Positions 16,741 to 26,398 of a DNA stretch of 64,000 bases are shown piece by piece. The notes under the pieces are model-generated. The model was not told where the DNA came from, searched no databases, and saw only the letters and a program-made list of their open reading frames with translations. The stretch is from positions 21,353 to 85,352 of the forward strand of contig CAZYEX010000015.1 of the NCBI GenBank assembly GCA_964646605.1, in the 5' to 3' direction. The stretch's first letter is position 1. Every line of letters begins with the position of its first letter. Source of the stretch: SBAX01 sp964646605 (GTDB lineage Bacteria; Planctomycetota; Phycisphaerae; UBA1845). Position numbers and translations under genes: made by a program.

Positions 16741-18417
16741 ATGCCATCGTCAACAGCGCCTGCGGATGTGGACTGCCTGATCCTCGGCGGCGGCATCACC
16801 GGGGCGGGCATTGCCCGCGACGCGGCCATGCGCGGGCTGCGCACGTTGCTCGTCGATTCGCACGACTTCGCCTCAGGCACCAGCCACCTCACCTCCAAAC
16901 TCATTCACGGCGGGCTGCGCTACCTCGATCAAGGAAAGTTCCGCCTGGTCGCGGAAGGGATCATGGAGCGCGACCGCTTGCTCAACCGCATGGCCCCCAA
17001 CCTCGTCCACCCGCTCAAGTTCGTGATCCCCTACGAAGGGCGGCGCTTCCCCAAGTGGCTGCTCACCGTGGTGGGCATTCAGAGTTACGGATTCATCGAG
17101 CTGGCGCGAAATGGGCGTGCCTGCCTGCCGCTTTTCGCCGGACAACTCCGCCGGGCCTATCCGACGTTGCTCGAGCACCCCTTCGGCGTTTCCTATTGGG
17201 ATGCGCAGACCAACGACGCCCGGCTGGTCCTAGCCACGCTCCGCACCGCCCACGCCCACGGCGCGCAACTGCTCAATTACACCACGCTCGAAAAAGCCGA
17301 ATTCGACGGCGACGGGTGGCGGGTGGAACTCGTCTCGGACGACATGCGTGTTTCGGTTCGGGCGCGAACGGTAGTGAACGCCACCGGTCCCTGGTCGCCG
17401 CGAACCGCGGAATCGCTAGGATTAGAGCCGCCGCCGTTGGTCTGGCTCAAGGGCAGCCACCTTCTCGTGACGCGGAAGCCGAGCTTCGGCAACGACGCCA
17501 TCATCATCCAAAGCGTACGCGACAAACGCCCACTATGGGTCATCCCCTGGCACACGCGTTTGATCGTGGGAAGCACCGAACGGCGATACCACGGCGACTT
17601 GCGCGACGTTCACCCCGACGCCGACGAGGTGGACGATCTTTGGGACAGCCTCGTACACTTTTTCCCGCGCTACGGACTGTCACGCAGTGACATTCGCGGG
17701 GCGTACGCGGGCGTGCGGCCCATCGTCCCCCAAGACGAAGGCGATGAAAACAGGCTCTCCCGCCGCCACCAAATCGACGTCGATCGCCGCCGGGCGTTGA
17801 TCACCGTCAACGGAGGAAAGCTGACCACCTTCCGCAAAATGGCCGAGGAAACCATGGATGCCGTGGCCGAGTTGCTCCACCGCCCGCCGACTTCCAGCGA
17901 ACTTCGGGTACGACTTCGTAACGAGATGCTTTGGCCCCAACTCGACACCCACCGCGCCGCGGCGCTCTGCGACGATCTCACTGCCCAATGGAATGGAACC
18001 CCGCACGCCATCCAGTCCCTTCGTCATTGGGTTCGTCTCTACGGAACCCAAGCCGCGGACATCCTGGCCGAGGCAGCCACGGAGCCGGGATGGAGTGAAC
18101 CCCTTTTCGACGGCCTCCCCTACGGCCTCGCGGAGCTCACCTACCTATGTCGGCATGAATTCGTGCGACACCTAGCGGACTTGGTGAAACGCCGAACGTC
18201 CATCTACTTTCTCGCCGATCGAGCCGGCATCGACATGCTCCCCAGGGTGGCGGAGACCATCGCGCCCATTCTGCATTGGAATTCGCGGCGCTGCGACGAG
18301 GAGATTCGTTCGATCGAACGCGAATTCCAGGCCGACACCCGGGCGCTCACGGTTACCGGAAACAGTGCCTCGTCAGTGGCGCCTATGAGCTTGGCTACCT
18401 CGAGTTCGCCTCGCTGA
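16741..18417 (+). CDS. glpD: Aerobic glycerol-3-phosphate dehydrogenase
   Basis: GlpD oxidises sn-glycerol 3-phosphate to dihydroxyacetone phosphate at the cytoplasmic face of the membrane and passes electrons to quinone. The 558-residue product has the FAD dinucleotide fold CLILGGGITGAGIARDAAMR at residues 10-29, followed by SGTSHLTSKLIHGGLRYL (the GlpD signature), and a C-terminal domain with LRHWVRLYG. The ATG at 16741 directly precedes the FAD fold; the open frame upstream runs through intron and repeat sequence and is rejected. The gene stands alone, convergent with the thioredoxin-like gene, overlapping it by 23 bases at the 3' ends. Confidence 0.92.
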   Translation: MPSSTAPADVDCLILGGGITGAGIARDAAMRGLRTLLVDSHDFASGTSHLTSKLIHGGLRYLDQGKFRLVAEGIMERDRLLNRMAPNLVHPLKFVIPYEGRRFPKWLLTVVGIQSYGFIELARNGRACLPLFAGQLRRAYPTLLEHPFGVSYWDAQTNDARLVLATLRTAHAHGAQLLNYTTLEKAEFDGDGWRVELVSDDMRVSVRARTVVNATGPWSPRTAESLGLEPPPLVWLKGSHLLVTRKPSFGNDAIIIQSVRDKRPLWVIPWHTRLIVGSTERRYHGDLRDVHPDADEVDDLWDSLVHFFPRYGLSRSDIRGAYAGVRPIVPQDEGDENRLSRRHQIDVDRRRALITVNGGKLTTFRKMAEETMDAVAELLHRPPTSSELRVRLRNEMLWPQLDTHRAAALCDDLTAQWNGTPHAIQSLRHWVRLYGTQAADILAEAATEPGWSEPLFDGLPYGLAELTYLCRHEFVRHLADLVKRRTSIYFLADRAGIDMLPRVAETIAPILHWNSRRCDEEIRSIEREFQADTRALTVTGNSASSVAPMSLATSSSPR

Positions 18418-19669
18418 GCAGTGCCCGAATGAGGGTCTCGAACTTGGTGCGGAGTTTCTGATACTCCTCGCCCGTGGCGGGCCCGGAAAAGCCGGTGTGG
18501 ACCTCGCGCACGCGGCCGGCGGCGTCCAGGAAGATCGTCGTGGGAAAAGCCCGCAGCTTGTCGATGAGCGGCAGCGCCTCCGAGGCCTTCTCCCGATCCG
18601 CCACGCCCGCCAGAAGCAGCGGATACTCGATCTTGTGATAGTCACGATAGGCCCGCACCTGCTCGGCGTCGCGTTGAAAATCGCCGGTGTACTCGAAGGC
18701 CAGACCCACGATCGACAACCCCTTCTCTTGATATTGACGGTGCAGCTCGACCAAGAGCCGCGAAGCGTCGTTGCAGTTGGGACACCACGATCCGAACACC
18801 TCGATGATCCGCGCTCTCCCCGCGAAGAACGGATCGGAGAGCGAGCGCCTGTTTCCGTCCAAATCGGGAAAGACCATCTGATCGAGCGGGGCGTTTTGCG
18901 CGCCTCTGCTTTGGGTGAAGGCATCGGGAAGAAGCGCCTTTTCGTCGCGTGTGCCCGTCCAGGTGTCATGGAACGTGTCACCGGACCAGAAATCGCCGCG
19001 CAACGCGACTCCGTCGTCGGTCGTTGCGGTCAGGAGAAACGCATGCGACCCGTCGAAGCCGGAAAGCCGCAAGCGCCCGCCGAGGTTCCCGATGCCGCCT
19101 TGGTTCCTGCAGAAATCTCCGGCCAGGAACCCGTAATCGCCGGTGGTCGTCAGGATCGTGCCCGTGACCGACCCGTCGCTGGGGGCCGTGAAAACGCCCA
19201 CCGACGGCTCCTTGTCCCGCTCGAACTTGAGCGACCAACGGCCTCGCACAAGTTCACCCGAGCCGCACGCCTCCGCGCCGCCGACCGGCGGTCGGAACCT
19301 CCCGGACTCCAGCGCCGTCGCATGAAAAACCAGCTTCACCCATTTGTCGTTTCGCCCGCGCTTCTTGTACTCGCCCTCCAAAAGGCTTCCCTCGGCGCTG
19401 ACCTTCGCCCGGATCGTGGAATCGTAATGGGGAAAGGCAAGCACGATCTCCTCGCCGGTCACGGTGACTTTGGGCACTTCCAAACGGTCCGCGCCGTTGA
19501 GAACCCAGACGCGATGCCCCCCCTCGGCGATCTGCACATCCAACCCGAAGGGCAGCTCCCCGCCCGGGCTGTCAAGCCACGCCCGCCACGCGCCGGTCGT
19601 CAACTTCACCGACTGCGCCGGGTCAGCGCCGAGAAGGAGCGCGAAGCAAAAAGAAAAAGTCGTACACAT
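18395..19669 (-). CDS. TlpA-like secreted thioredoxin-fold protein
   Basis: The 424-residue protein has a signal peptide (MCTTFSFCFALLLGADPAQS), a long beta-rich N-terminal domain (residues 25-265) and a C-terminal TlpA/ResA-type thioredoxin domain with SWCPNCND (CxxC) and a cis-proline segment AFPTTIFLDAAG. It is likely an extracytoplasmic thiol-disulfide oxidoreductase. The ATG at 19669 is preferred to upstream starts because it gives a signal peptide and has GAGGAG about 8 bases before it. It follows the pseudopilin-like gene by 11 bases and probably shares its transcript. Confidence 0.8.
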   Translation of the reverse strand: MCTTFSFCFALLLGADPAQSVKLTTGAWRAWLDSPGGELPFGLDVQIAEGGHRVWVLNGADRLEVPKVTVTGEEIVLAFPHYDSTIRAKVSAEGSLLEGEYKKRGRNDKWVKLVFHATALESGRFRPPVGGAEACGSGELVRGRWSLKFERDKEPSVGVFTAPSDGSVTGTILTTTGDYGFLAGDFCRNQGGIGNLGGRLRLSGFDGSHAFLLTATTDDGVALRGDFWSGDTFHDTWTGTRDEKALLPDAFTQSRGAQNAPLDQMVFPDLDGNRRSLSDPFFAGRARIIEVFGSWCPNCNDASRLLVELHRQYQEKGLSIVGLAFEYTGDFQRDAEQVRAYRDYHKIEYPLLLAGVADREKASEALPLIDKLRAFPTTIFLDAAGRVREVHTGFSGPATGEEYQKLRTKFETLIRALLSEANSR

Positions 19670-19680
19670 GGCGAAGCTCC

Positions 19681-20142
19681 TCACCGTGGGTCCTTGAGAG
19701 TCCCGCCGACCAACTCGTCGTAGTGCGGCACGAGGACGAACATAACGTGCCCGTCGGCGAAAAGCACGCACCCGCCCTCACCGCCGTGGTTGGACTTGGG
19801 CTCGTAGGCGATCACCGTTCCGGCGGCGGTCGCTGTACCAGCATCGCGAAGGACCCACACGTAGTTGGACGCCGACAACCCTGACGAGGGACAAATCGTC
19901 TGCCGCCGGTCGATCCGTCCGCCGGCGACAAGCCCTTCCAACATCGCTTCGGACGAATGGCCGCCGCCATGCGCATGGCCCCGCGTCGCTGCGCCAATCG
20001 CCTTGAGGTTGGCGGCGCAAATCAGTCGATGCTGTAGTTCCCAGCCGCGAATCGCGCCGTGCCAGCCGATCCAGACCGTACATATCACGAGCGCGGTGAT
20101 GACCGACAACTTGACTGTTCGCCTGCGGGTAGGAGTCATCAC
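19681..20142 (-). CDS. Pseudopilin-like protein with H-X10-DG motif
   Basis: The 153-residue protein has one N-terminal membrane helix (residues 11-32), then ICAANLKAIGAATRGHAHG and a C-terminal HGGEGGCVLFADGHVMFV. The paired NLKxIG and H-X9/10-DG elements are those of the DUF1559 pseudopilin-like proteins that are abundant in Planctomycetota. The normal GFTLIELL prepilin cleavage motif is missing, so it may be membrane anchored and not processed. It lies directly upstream of the TlpA-like gene. Confidence 0.65.
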   Translation of the reverse strand: MMTPTRRRTVKLSVITALVICTVWIGWHGAIRGWELQHRLICAANLKAIGAATRGHAHGGGHSSEAMLEGLVAGGRIDRRQTICPSSGLSASNYVWVLRDAGTATAAGTVIAYEPKSNHGGEGGCVLFADGHVMFVLVPHYDELVGGTLKDPR

Positions 20143-20172
20143 TTCAACGATGGGACCGTGCGATGCGAGCGC

Positions 20173-20622
20173 CTAGGCGCTCTGCTTGCCTGTCAGTTCC
20201 AGCACGTCGTTGCGGATCAGCTCGTAGGTCACGCCCAGGCTCTTCAGCGCCTTGTAGGCCACGCTCCCTTTTTCGAGCAACAGCGCCAGAAGGAGATGTT
20301 CGGTGCAGACCTCCCTGGCTTCGAGTTCTTGGCACTGCTGGATGGCGTTGGCCACGACGTTCTTGAAATGCGGCGTGCCGGGAAGTCGCCCGAAGACCCA
20401 GGTCTCCTCCATCTGCTTTTTAATGAGCTTATCAATCTCGGCGCGGAGCTTGGCCTCGGTCACGCCGCGTTTGAGCAGCGCCGCAGCGCCGTTCCCCTTC
20501 GCTTCGCAGAGGATGGCCAACAGGACGTGTTCGGTGCCCACGTACTCGCGCTCGTACTCGTGGGCGATCTGATTGGCGAGCTTGATGACCTCGCCCACAC
20601 GTTGGGTGGACTGGGGTAGCAT
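20173..20622 (-). CDS. Stand-alone Clp N-terminal domain protein
   Basis: The 149-residue product consists of the double Clp N-domain found at the start of ClpA/ClpC: THHVL-type segments EYVGTEHVLLAILCE (repeat 1) and VCTEHLLLALLLEKGSVAYK (repeat 2). No AAA+ ATPase domain follows. Such free N-domains may bind substrates or adaptors and compete with full-length ClpC. It starts one base after the subtilase stop, so the two genes are probably cotranscribed. Confidence 0.85.
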   Translation of the reverse strand: MLPQSTQRVGEVIKLANQIAHEYEREYVGTEHVLLAILCEAKGNGAAALLKRGVTEAKLRAEIDKLIKKQMEETWVFGRLPGTPHFKNVVANAIQQCQELEAREVCTEHLLLALLLEKGSVAYKALKSLGVTYELIRNDVLELTGKQSA

Positions 20623-20623
20623 C

Positions 20624-23605
20624 CTAAGTCCGCCGCCGCAGGCACGCTAAACCGATGAACATCAGCACGACGGGGATCATACCCGCAGCCCCGCACGGTG
20701 TCGCGGACCCGCCCGCGCCGCCCGGATGCGTGCCCGGCAGGTCGGGATCGCCAGGGTCGATGACCGGGATTCCGGGGTTGACGGTGATGATCCGCGTGGC
20801 CGCGGAGCTGACCGTGGTCGCGCCCGAGGTCACTGTGGTCACCGTAGCGGTAATCGGGATGCGCAAGGCCGCTTCGGTGTCGTTTTCGTAGGTGTGCGTG
20901 ACCGTCAAGCTGTTGGCCCGCGACCCGTCGCCCAGGTCCCAGACCACGGACTGCAACGTCCCGGGCAGATTCGTGGCGTCCACGCTGAGGACCACGGAAA
21001 ACGGCGAGGTGCCCACGTCCTCATCCGAACCGGACGTGCCGGGCAGACCGACGATGATGCGAATGTCGCTGGTGCCGATGGGGGCGTCGTCGTCACCCAT
21101 CTCCGGTCCTTCCACGCGGATCGCGACCTCCGCGTAGCCGGCGTTGCCATTGGTGTCATACATGGTCAGCCGGGCGACGAAGGTACGGACCGCCCCGGCC
21201 TCGACCACATACGTGTGCGTCGCCGTACGGCTGGTGTCGTCCACGGGATTCGCGTCGTCTGTATTAAAGTCCCAGATGGTTCGGCCCTCATCGATGGGAA
21301 CGGTGCTGACCGCATTGCCCGAGAAGCTGACCCGCAACGGCGAAACGCCCTCCAACGGTGAAACACTGATGCTCACTGCCGGGCCCGGCGGAGGCGGCGT
21401 ACCGCCCGTGGCGCCGCCGCTGTCGTCTTCGCCCACCACCACGCCGGAGTCTACGATGTCGCCGTTGGATTGGGCGGCCACGCCGTACGAATAGCGACCG
21501 ATTTCGTTTCGGGCATAGATCGCAAGGTACACCTGTTCGCCGATGTTGGGGGCCGTGAACGATGCACACTGCTCGGCCCCGGTCGCGCACCCTCCTGGAA
21601 CCGACGCGTCGCAGCTCAGTCCGCAGCCCACTCCGATCACTTGTGCCCCGCCCGGAAGACCTTGAACATCCGAGCCGCAGTTCGCCTGCCGTGAGTCGTA
21701 ACAAGCCCCGTCCTCGGGGATGAAATCAAACGGCGTACGATTGGAGAGCGCTAGAAACTCGGTGGTGCCGATGTTTTGTTTCCAGCGCAGGAAGTTTCCT
21801 TCCACGCGGACGTTGGCGGCGCGGTCCGGCCACGTGAAACCGCCGTTGGTCAGCGTCTGCTGCGCCGCTTCGACCGCGCCGATCTTGTTGTCTCCGCCGC
21901 CTCCGGCGTTAATGCGACCGTAGCCGTAGAAAAGGCTTCGGTTGGTGATCCCGTGATAGTCGGCGTCCTCGGGCGTGACCTTGTCCGTGGTGTGCTCCAG
22001 AATCAATCGTACGTCCGTCGCGGTCAACATGGGATTGACGGACAGGACCAGACCGGCCACGCCCGCGGCGATCGGGCACGCCGCCGATGTGCCGCCGAAA
22101 AACTGCGTATACTTGCCTTCCGTGTCCGCGTCTCGCACGTCGGAGCCGACAACCACGCCCCCGTCGTTGATTCCCGGATCGATCAAGGTGTCGGTGTTGT
22201 CGGTGGTGAAGATCCCCGGGCGGGCGAAGTCATTGCTGGGGGCCATGATGTCGACCGTCGTGCCATAGTTACTGTACACCGCAAGGACGTCGAGATCGTT
22301 CGTGGCTCCTACCCCGATCACCTCAGGGACGCCGGAGAGATGGAACCCAGGCTCAATCTGCAGGCCCTCGTTTCCCGCGGCGAACAAGATCACCATCCCC
22401 AGCGGGTCGTCGTCGCCGTCGCCATCCAGGTCGCCCTTGTTTCGCCCCTCGTGGAATGCCAGTTGGATGATGTCCACGATCACCTCGGCGTTGGGGATAC
22501 CCGGGAAAAAACTCCAACTGTTAATGTGGACATCTACGTTCTGTTCGCGGGCGAAGTTGAAGGCTCGCGCGATTTCCAAGTCGCTGGTGACGTCCTCCAG
22601 CCCGCGCGTGGCCGTGAACTCAGCGTCGAACGCAACGCCCCGCCCGCCCAAGGCGTTCCCCCGTCCGACGGCCAACCCCATAACAGAGGTCGCGTGGTTG
22701 TCGTTGACCACCTTGGGACGAGGATCGTCCGCCCCCTCGGTGCCGGGCTCGAGCGTGGCATCCTGCCCGAACCCGATGTAATTCTCGCGAAGGTCCTCAT
22801 GGTCCACGTCGCAACCGGTGTCGTAGATTCCAAAGCGAACACCTTCGCCTGTTGTGATCTCCCAAGCCTCCGGCGCGTCGATGTCCACGTCGACGGTTCC
22901 GCCGCGTTGTCCGGTGTTGTTCAGGTGCCATTGGCGGCTGTAGAACGGGTCGGAGGGAACGACTTGGTGCCGGACCGTCGGACGGCGCAGGTTGGGCTGG
23001 GACCAGAGGACTCGAGGGTCGCCAGCCAGGGCTTCGGCCATGTCCACCTCGCCCCCGTCCTCGTCCGCCGGGCGAAGAAGAAACACGTCCGGCTGACCTT
23101 GGACCGGTTCGACCGCAACGACGCCGTGATCGCGCCAGAGTTGTTCTCGCTGCTCGGCGGAAAGTCCGCCCCGCACCTTCGCCACGGAGGTCCCCGTTCC
23201 GACGGCTGGAGTGCTCACGCCCTCAAAGCGATAAATGGGTCGAACCTCCGTCACGGAGGGATCGGCCTGAATGTCGGCGCGGCGCTTCGCTTTCGTCTGC
23301 GACAGCGTCAGAAGTTTGGCCCGCGCCGTGGGAGCGTGCTTGAAGTCCTCGAGTGTCCCGACTCCGGCGTCGGCCAGACGGCGGGCGCAAGCCCCGGATT
23401 CCGCGCAGTGCCGGAGCACCACCCCGTATTCCGAGGCCGACTGCGTCATGCGGATTTTCCGTCCGTCGCGCATGACGTACGAACGTTCTTTGCCCGCATC
23501 GCCCGGCTCGCCGAAAGAACTTCCGCCGAGCGCCATCGCCAGTCCCATCGCCCAGACGAACCGCCGAGCGAGATTACACCGTAGGGTCATGAGTTTGTTC
23601 ACCAT
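20624..23605 (-). CDS. Secreted subtilisin-like serine protease with C-terminal anchor
   Basis: This 993-residue S8 protease has a signal peptide (residues 1-32), a propeptide-like region, and a catalytic domain with D262 (GIYDTG), H304 (NDNHATSV, with alanine where most subtilases have glycine), the oxyanion N412 (FAAGNEG) and S507 (GGTSAACP). Two immunoglobulin- or PKD-like domains follow (about 715-810 and 830-930). A C-terminal TPCGAAG, hydrophobic helix and RRR tail looks like a protein-sorting anchor. The ATG at 23605 gives the signal peptide; upstream starts do not. It is cotranscribed with the Clp N-domain gene. Confidence 0.85.
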   Translation of the reverse strand: MVNKLMTLRCNLARRFVWAMGLAMALGGSSFGEPGDAGKERSYVMRDGRKIRMTQSASEYGVVLRHCAESGACARRLADAGVGTLEDFKHAPTARAKLLTLSQTKAKRRADIQADPSVTEVRPIYRFEGVSTPAVGTGTSVAKVRGGLSAEQREQLWRDHGVVAVEPVQGQPDVFLLRPADEDGGEVDMAEALAGDPRVLWSQPNLRRPTVRHQVVPSDPFYSRQWHLNNTGQRGGTVDVDIDAPEAWEITTGEGVRFGIYDTGCDVDHEDLRENYIGFGQDATLEPGTEGADDPRPKVVNDNHATSVMGLAVGRGNALGGRGVAFDAEFTATRGLEDVTSDLEIARAFNFAREQNVDVHINSWSFFPGIPNAEVIVDIIQLAFHEGRNKGDLDGDGDDDPLGMVILFAAGNEGLQIEPGFHLSGVPEVIGVGATNDLDVLAVYSNYGTTVDIMAPSNDFARPGIFTTDNTDTLIDPGINDGGVVVGSDVRDADTEGKYTQFFGGTSAACPIAAGVAGLVLSVNPMLTATDVRLILEHTTDKVTPEDADYHGITNRSLFYGYGRINAGGGGDNKIGAVEAAQQTLTNGGFTWPDRAANVRVEGNFLRWKQNIGTTEFLALSNRTPFDFIPEDGACYDSRQANCGSDVQGLPGGAQVIGVGCGLSCDASVPGGCATGAEQCASFTAPNIGEQVYLAIYARNEIGRYSYGVAAQSNGDIVDSGVVVGEDDSGGATGGTPPPPGPAVSISVSPLEGVSPLRVSFSGNAVSTVPIDEGRTIWDFNTDDANPVDDTSRTATHTYVVEAGAVRTFVARLTMYDTNGNAGYAEVAIRVEGPEMGDDDAPIGTSDIRIIVGLPGTSGSDEDVGTSPFSVVLSVDATNLPGTLQSVVWDLGDGSRANSLTVTHTYENDTEAALRIPITATVTTVTSGATTVSSAATRIITVNPGIPVIDPGDPDLPGTHPGGAGGSATPCGAAGMIPVVLMFIGLACLRRRT

Positions 23606-23822
23606 GCCGCAGCCTTTGGGTTGTGAGATCGGTCCGTCGCCGGGTCGACCTACACCGTGGAGTAGCCGCCTGGGCGAGCGCATCAGCCCCCGCCCAGCCA
23701 CCGGCGTCACCAACCACCATTCTTGGGGAGCCTAAGAGACGTGTCAAGGCAACGATCCGGGTCCAGAAACCCTGCGCTAGACGCGACTCGGAGCTTTCGC
23801 CGCAGCGGCGCCGACTCCGTGC

Positions 23823-24971
23823 CTACCCGCATCGCTCATCCACCACGGCCACGGGCAGGGGGATTCCCGCTCCGTAGGTACGATCGGGCGGGTCGTCCTC
23901 CCACACGCCGGGGATGCGCGTCGCGCAGAACGGACAGGCCGGACCTTTCATGCGGTTCTCCTCGACCACGAATCCGCGGCGGCGGATGAGCAGCTTTTCG
24001 CACGAGGGGCAGTAGGTGTTCTCACGCGTCCCCACTCCCCCGGCGATGTTGCCGGGATAGACGTAGCGCAGTCCCGCGGCCTTGCCGAAGTCGTAGGCGC
24101 GGATCAGCGTCGAGGCCGGCGTGCGCGGCGGGTCGGTCATCTTGTAGTCGGGGTGAAAGGCCGTCACGTGCCACGGAATGTCACACGAAACCCCCGCCAG
24201 AAAACCCGCGATGCCTTTCAACTCCTCGTCCCCGTCGTTGAATCCGGGGATCACCAATGTCACGACCTCCACCCAGAAGTCCATCTGCTTGAGCAGCTTG
24301 ATCGTCTCGAGAATGTTCGCCAGAACTCCGCCCAGCTTGCGATAGTTCTTGTCGTCGAACCCCTTGAGGTCCACCTTGTAGAGGTCCACGAAGGGCCGGA
24401 TGAACTCCAGCACCTCGGGCGTGGCGTTGCCGTTGCTGACGAACCCGCAGACGATGCCCTCGGCGCGGGCCAGCTTGAAAATCTCCACGGCCCAGTCCGC
24501 CGTAATCAGCGGCTCGTTGTACGTGCTCACCATCACCGGGGTCTTGGTTCGCACGGCGAGCTCGATCAGCCGTTCCGGTGACGCGAAGTTGGGCCTCGCC
24601 ACCGCCGCATCGTCGCGCAGCGCCTGACTCGTCACCCAATTCTGGCAATAGCCGCAATGCAGATCGCACCCCAGCATCCCAAAGGAAAGCACGTCGCGCG
24701 CCGGATAGGCGTGATAGAACGGTTTCTTCTCGATGGGATCGATCTGCACCCCGGCCACGTACCCCGACGGAGCGCGAAGCTCGCCGTTCGTATTGAACCG
24801 CACGCGGCACACGCCGCTGCGCCCCGGCTGAATCAAGCAACGATGCCCGCACGCCAGACATCGAACGTCGCCGCTCTCGCCGCGTACCACCAGTTGCGGC
24901 GCCGAGGGCATGGTGTTCTCGGCCAGAAGCTCTTTCAGACGAATCGACGCAGGACTCGTGAGCGTGCCCAT
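23823..24971 (-). CDS. amrS: AmmeMemoRadiSam system radical SAM enzyme
   Basis: This 382-residue radical SAM protein has the cluster motif CDLHCGYC at residues 102-109. It also has N-terminal cysteines (C38, C41, C45, C55) and a C-terminal zinc-binding segment (CPSC, then CPFC) typical of AmrS. Family features YHAYPARDVLSFGMLGCDLH and STYNEPLITADWAVEIFKLA are clear. The reaction is not settled; Memo and AMMECR1 partners are usual but are not next to it here. A TATAAT on the minus strand at 25020-25015 could be its -10 element, without a good -35. Confidence 0.9.
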   Translation of the reverse strand: MGTLTSPASIRLKELLAENTMPSAPQLVVRGESGDVRCLACGHRCLIQPGRSGVCRVRFNTNGELRAPSGYVAGVQIDPIEKKPFYHAYPARDVLSFGMLGCDLHCGYCQNWVTSQALRDDAAVARPNFASPERLIELAVRTKTPVMVSTYNEPLITADWAVEIFKLARAEGIVCGFVSNGNATPEVLEFIRPFVDLYKVDLKGFDDKNYRKLGGVLANILETIKLLKQMDFWVEVVTLVIPGFNDGDEELKGIAGFLAGVSCDIPWHVTAFHPDYKMTDPPRTPASTLIRAYDFGKAAGLRYVYPGNIAGGVGTRENTYCPSCEKLLIRRRGFVVEENRMKGPACPFCATRIPGVWEDDPPDRTYGAGIPLPVAVVDERCG

Positions 24972-25092
24972 GTGCGACCTCCCAACGCCATCTTGCCCAG
25001 ACCCCCCTCCCTCTATTATACCGTGCCGCGAGGATCATGGTGGATTGCGGCCTGGCGGCGAATCGAAATAATCCGTGCCCGCGGGTGGACGA

Positions 25093-25983
25093 ATGATCTA
25101 CGCCTTTATCGTTGCCGTGCTTTCGCTGATCGGCGCGGCCGTTCCGCTGCGGTTCCGGCTGGGCCACGCCGGTTTGCAGGTGTATCTAAGCTTGGCCGCC
25201 GGGGCCTTGCTCGGGGCGGCGCTTTTCCACCTTCTCCCCGAAGCGTCGGAGCACATTCACGGCGGATTCGGCGTGCCCGCCGTACTCGGCATCGGAGCGG
25301 TCTTCTTTCTGCAGCGTTATCTCGCCCCCCACAGCCACGAACCGCTGGACGTACACGGACATACCCACGACCATGAAAAATCCCACGGAGACCACGACCA
25401 CTCGCACGCTCACGCCCGGCCTTCGGTGACGGGTTTGGTGGCGATCCTGGCTCTTGCCATCCATTCCTTTTTCGACGGCGTGGCCATCGGCGCCGCGACG
25501 GGCGGATTCGACGCCGCCGGTGGATCGGTGGGTGTGGCCGTGTTTCTATCGGTGCTCATTCACAAGCCGATGGATGGTCTCTCGGTGTCCGTTCTGCTAC
25601 TGAACTCCGGGGCAAGCGTTCGGACGCTGTGGATGGTGCAGGGGCTCTACGCCGCATTGGTTCCCGTCGGCGCCCTCGCCTTCATCCTCACCCGCGGGGT
25701 GATTGCCGAACCATCGGCGTTCGTGGGATACACCCTGGCCTTCAGCGCGGGCACCTTCCTGGCCATCGCCCTCACCGACCTGCTTCCCGAGTTGCACTTC
25801 CACGCCCACGACCGGCACAAGCTCTCCGCGGCCCTGCTCACCGGCCTGCTGGTGATGTGGTTGACCAGCCAAATCGGCCATCGCGACGACCATAACCATG
25901 CGGACCCGGGAGCCGCGATCCAACCTACCGATGTTTCCCATTACGCCCAGTCTGAGTATCGGACCTTCGCAGTATTGTCGTAA
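25093..25983 (+). CDS. ZIP-family divalent metal transporter
   Basis: The 296-residue membrane protein has eight predicted helices. The histidine-rich loop between helices III and IV (HSHEPLDVHGHTHDHE, then HGDHDHSHAHAR) and the helix IV/V metal-site motifs LAIHSFFDGVAIGAA and SVLIHKPMDGLSV are ZIP hallmarks. It probably imports zinc, iron or manganese. The ATG at 25093 has a purine-rich GGGTGGACGA upstream; a GTG at 25075 is less likely. It is divergent from amrS. Confidence 0.88.
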   Translation: MIYAFIVAVLSLIGAAVPLRFRLGHAGLQVYLSLAAGALLGAALFHLLPEASEHIHGGFGVPAVLGIGAVFFLQRYLAPHSHEPLDVHGHTHDHEKSHGDHDHSHAHARPSVTGLVAILALAIHSFFDGVAIGAATGGFDAAGGSVGVAVFLSVLIHKPMDGLSVSVLLLNSGASVRTLWMVQGLYAALVPVGALAFILTRGVIAEPSAFVGYTLAFSAGTFLAIALTDLLPELHFHAHDRHKLSAALLTGLLVMWLTSQIGHRDDHNHADPGAAIQPTDVSHYAQSEYRTFAVLS

Positions 25984-26398
25984 CCGCAGTGGCGGTGGGG
26001 CGATAACACGTTCTCATTGCAACGGTGATCGCCCATTCGAATTGCCCTGCGTAGCCCCAAGTTAACGCTTGCGATTTCGTCCACCTTCGACTACACTGCG
26101 AAGCAGAGTTCACGTGTGTTGCCGAGGACTGCCCAAGAGGGACCGAACAGCATCTCCTCTGTGGATTCGGCGTATGTCGATCTGCGGGCAACGTTGCATC
26201 AGCGCGTAGCACCAGGTTCGTTCGCGAGTCTGGATGGCGCGATCGCGCTTTCCTTCGATCGCCAAGGATGAGGCTCGACGGCGGGCGACGCGGCTACGCG
26301 CCGACGCCGGCAACCTGCGTAGAACCAGGGGAGGCGGCTGTGCCGTAGGCACGGGCCCTTACAGTGCCAAGCCGCCCCTATTGAGGAGAGTCGACTCC
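25984..26398. other. Intergenic region without recognised gene
   Basis: This 415-base region lies before the collagen-like gene. I see no RNA gene, repeat or convincing ORF. The last 20 bases hold the ribosome-binding site GAGGAG (26383-26388). Confidence 0.4.
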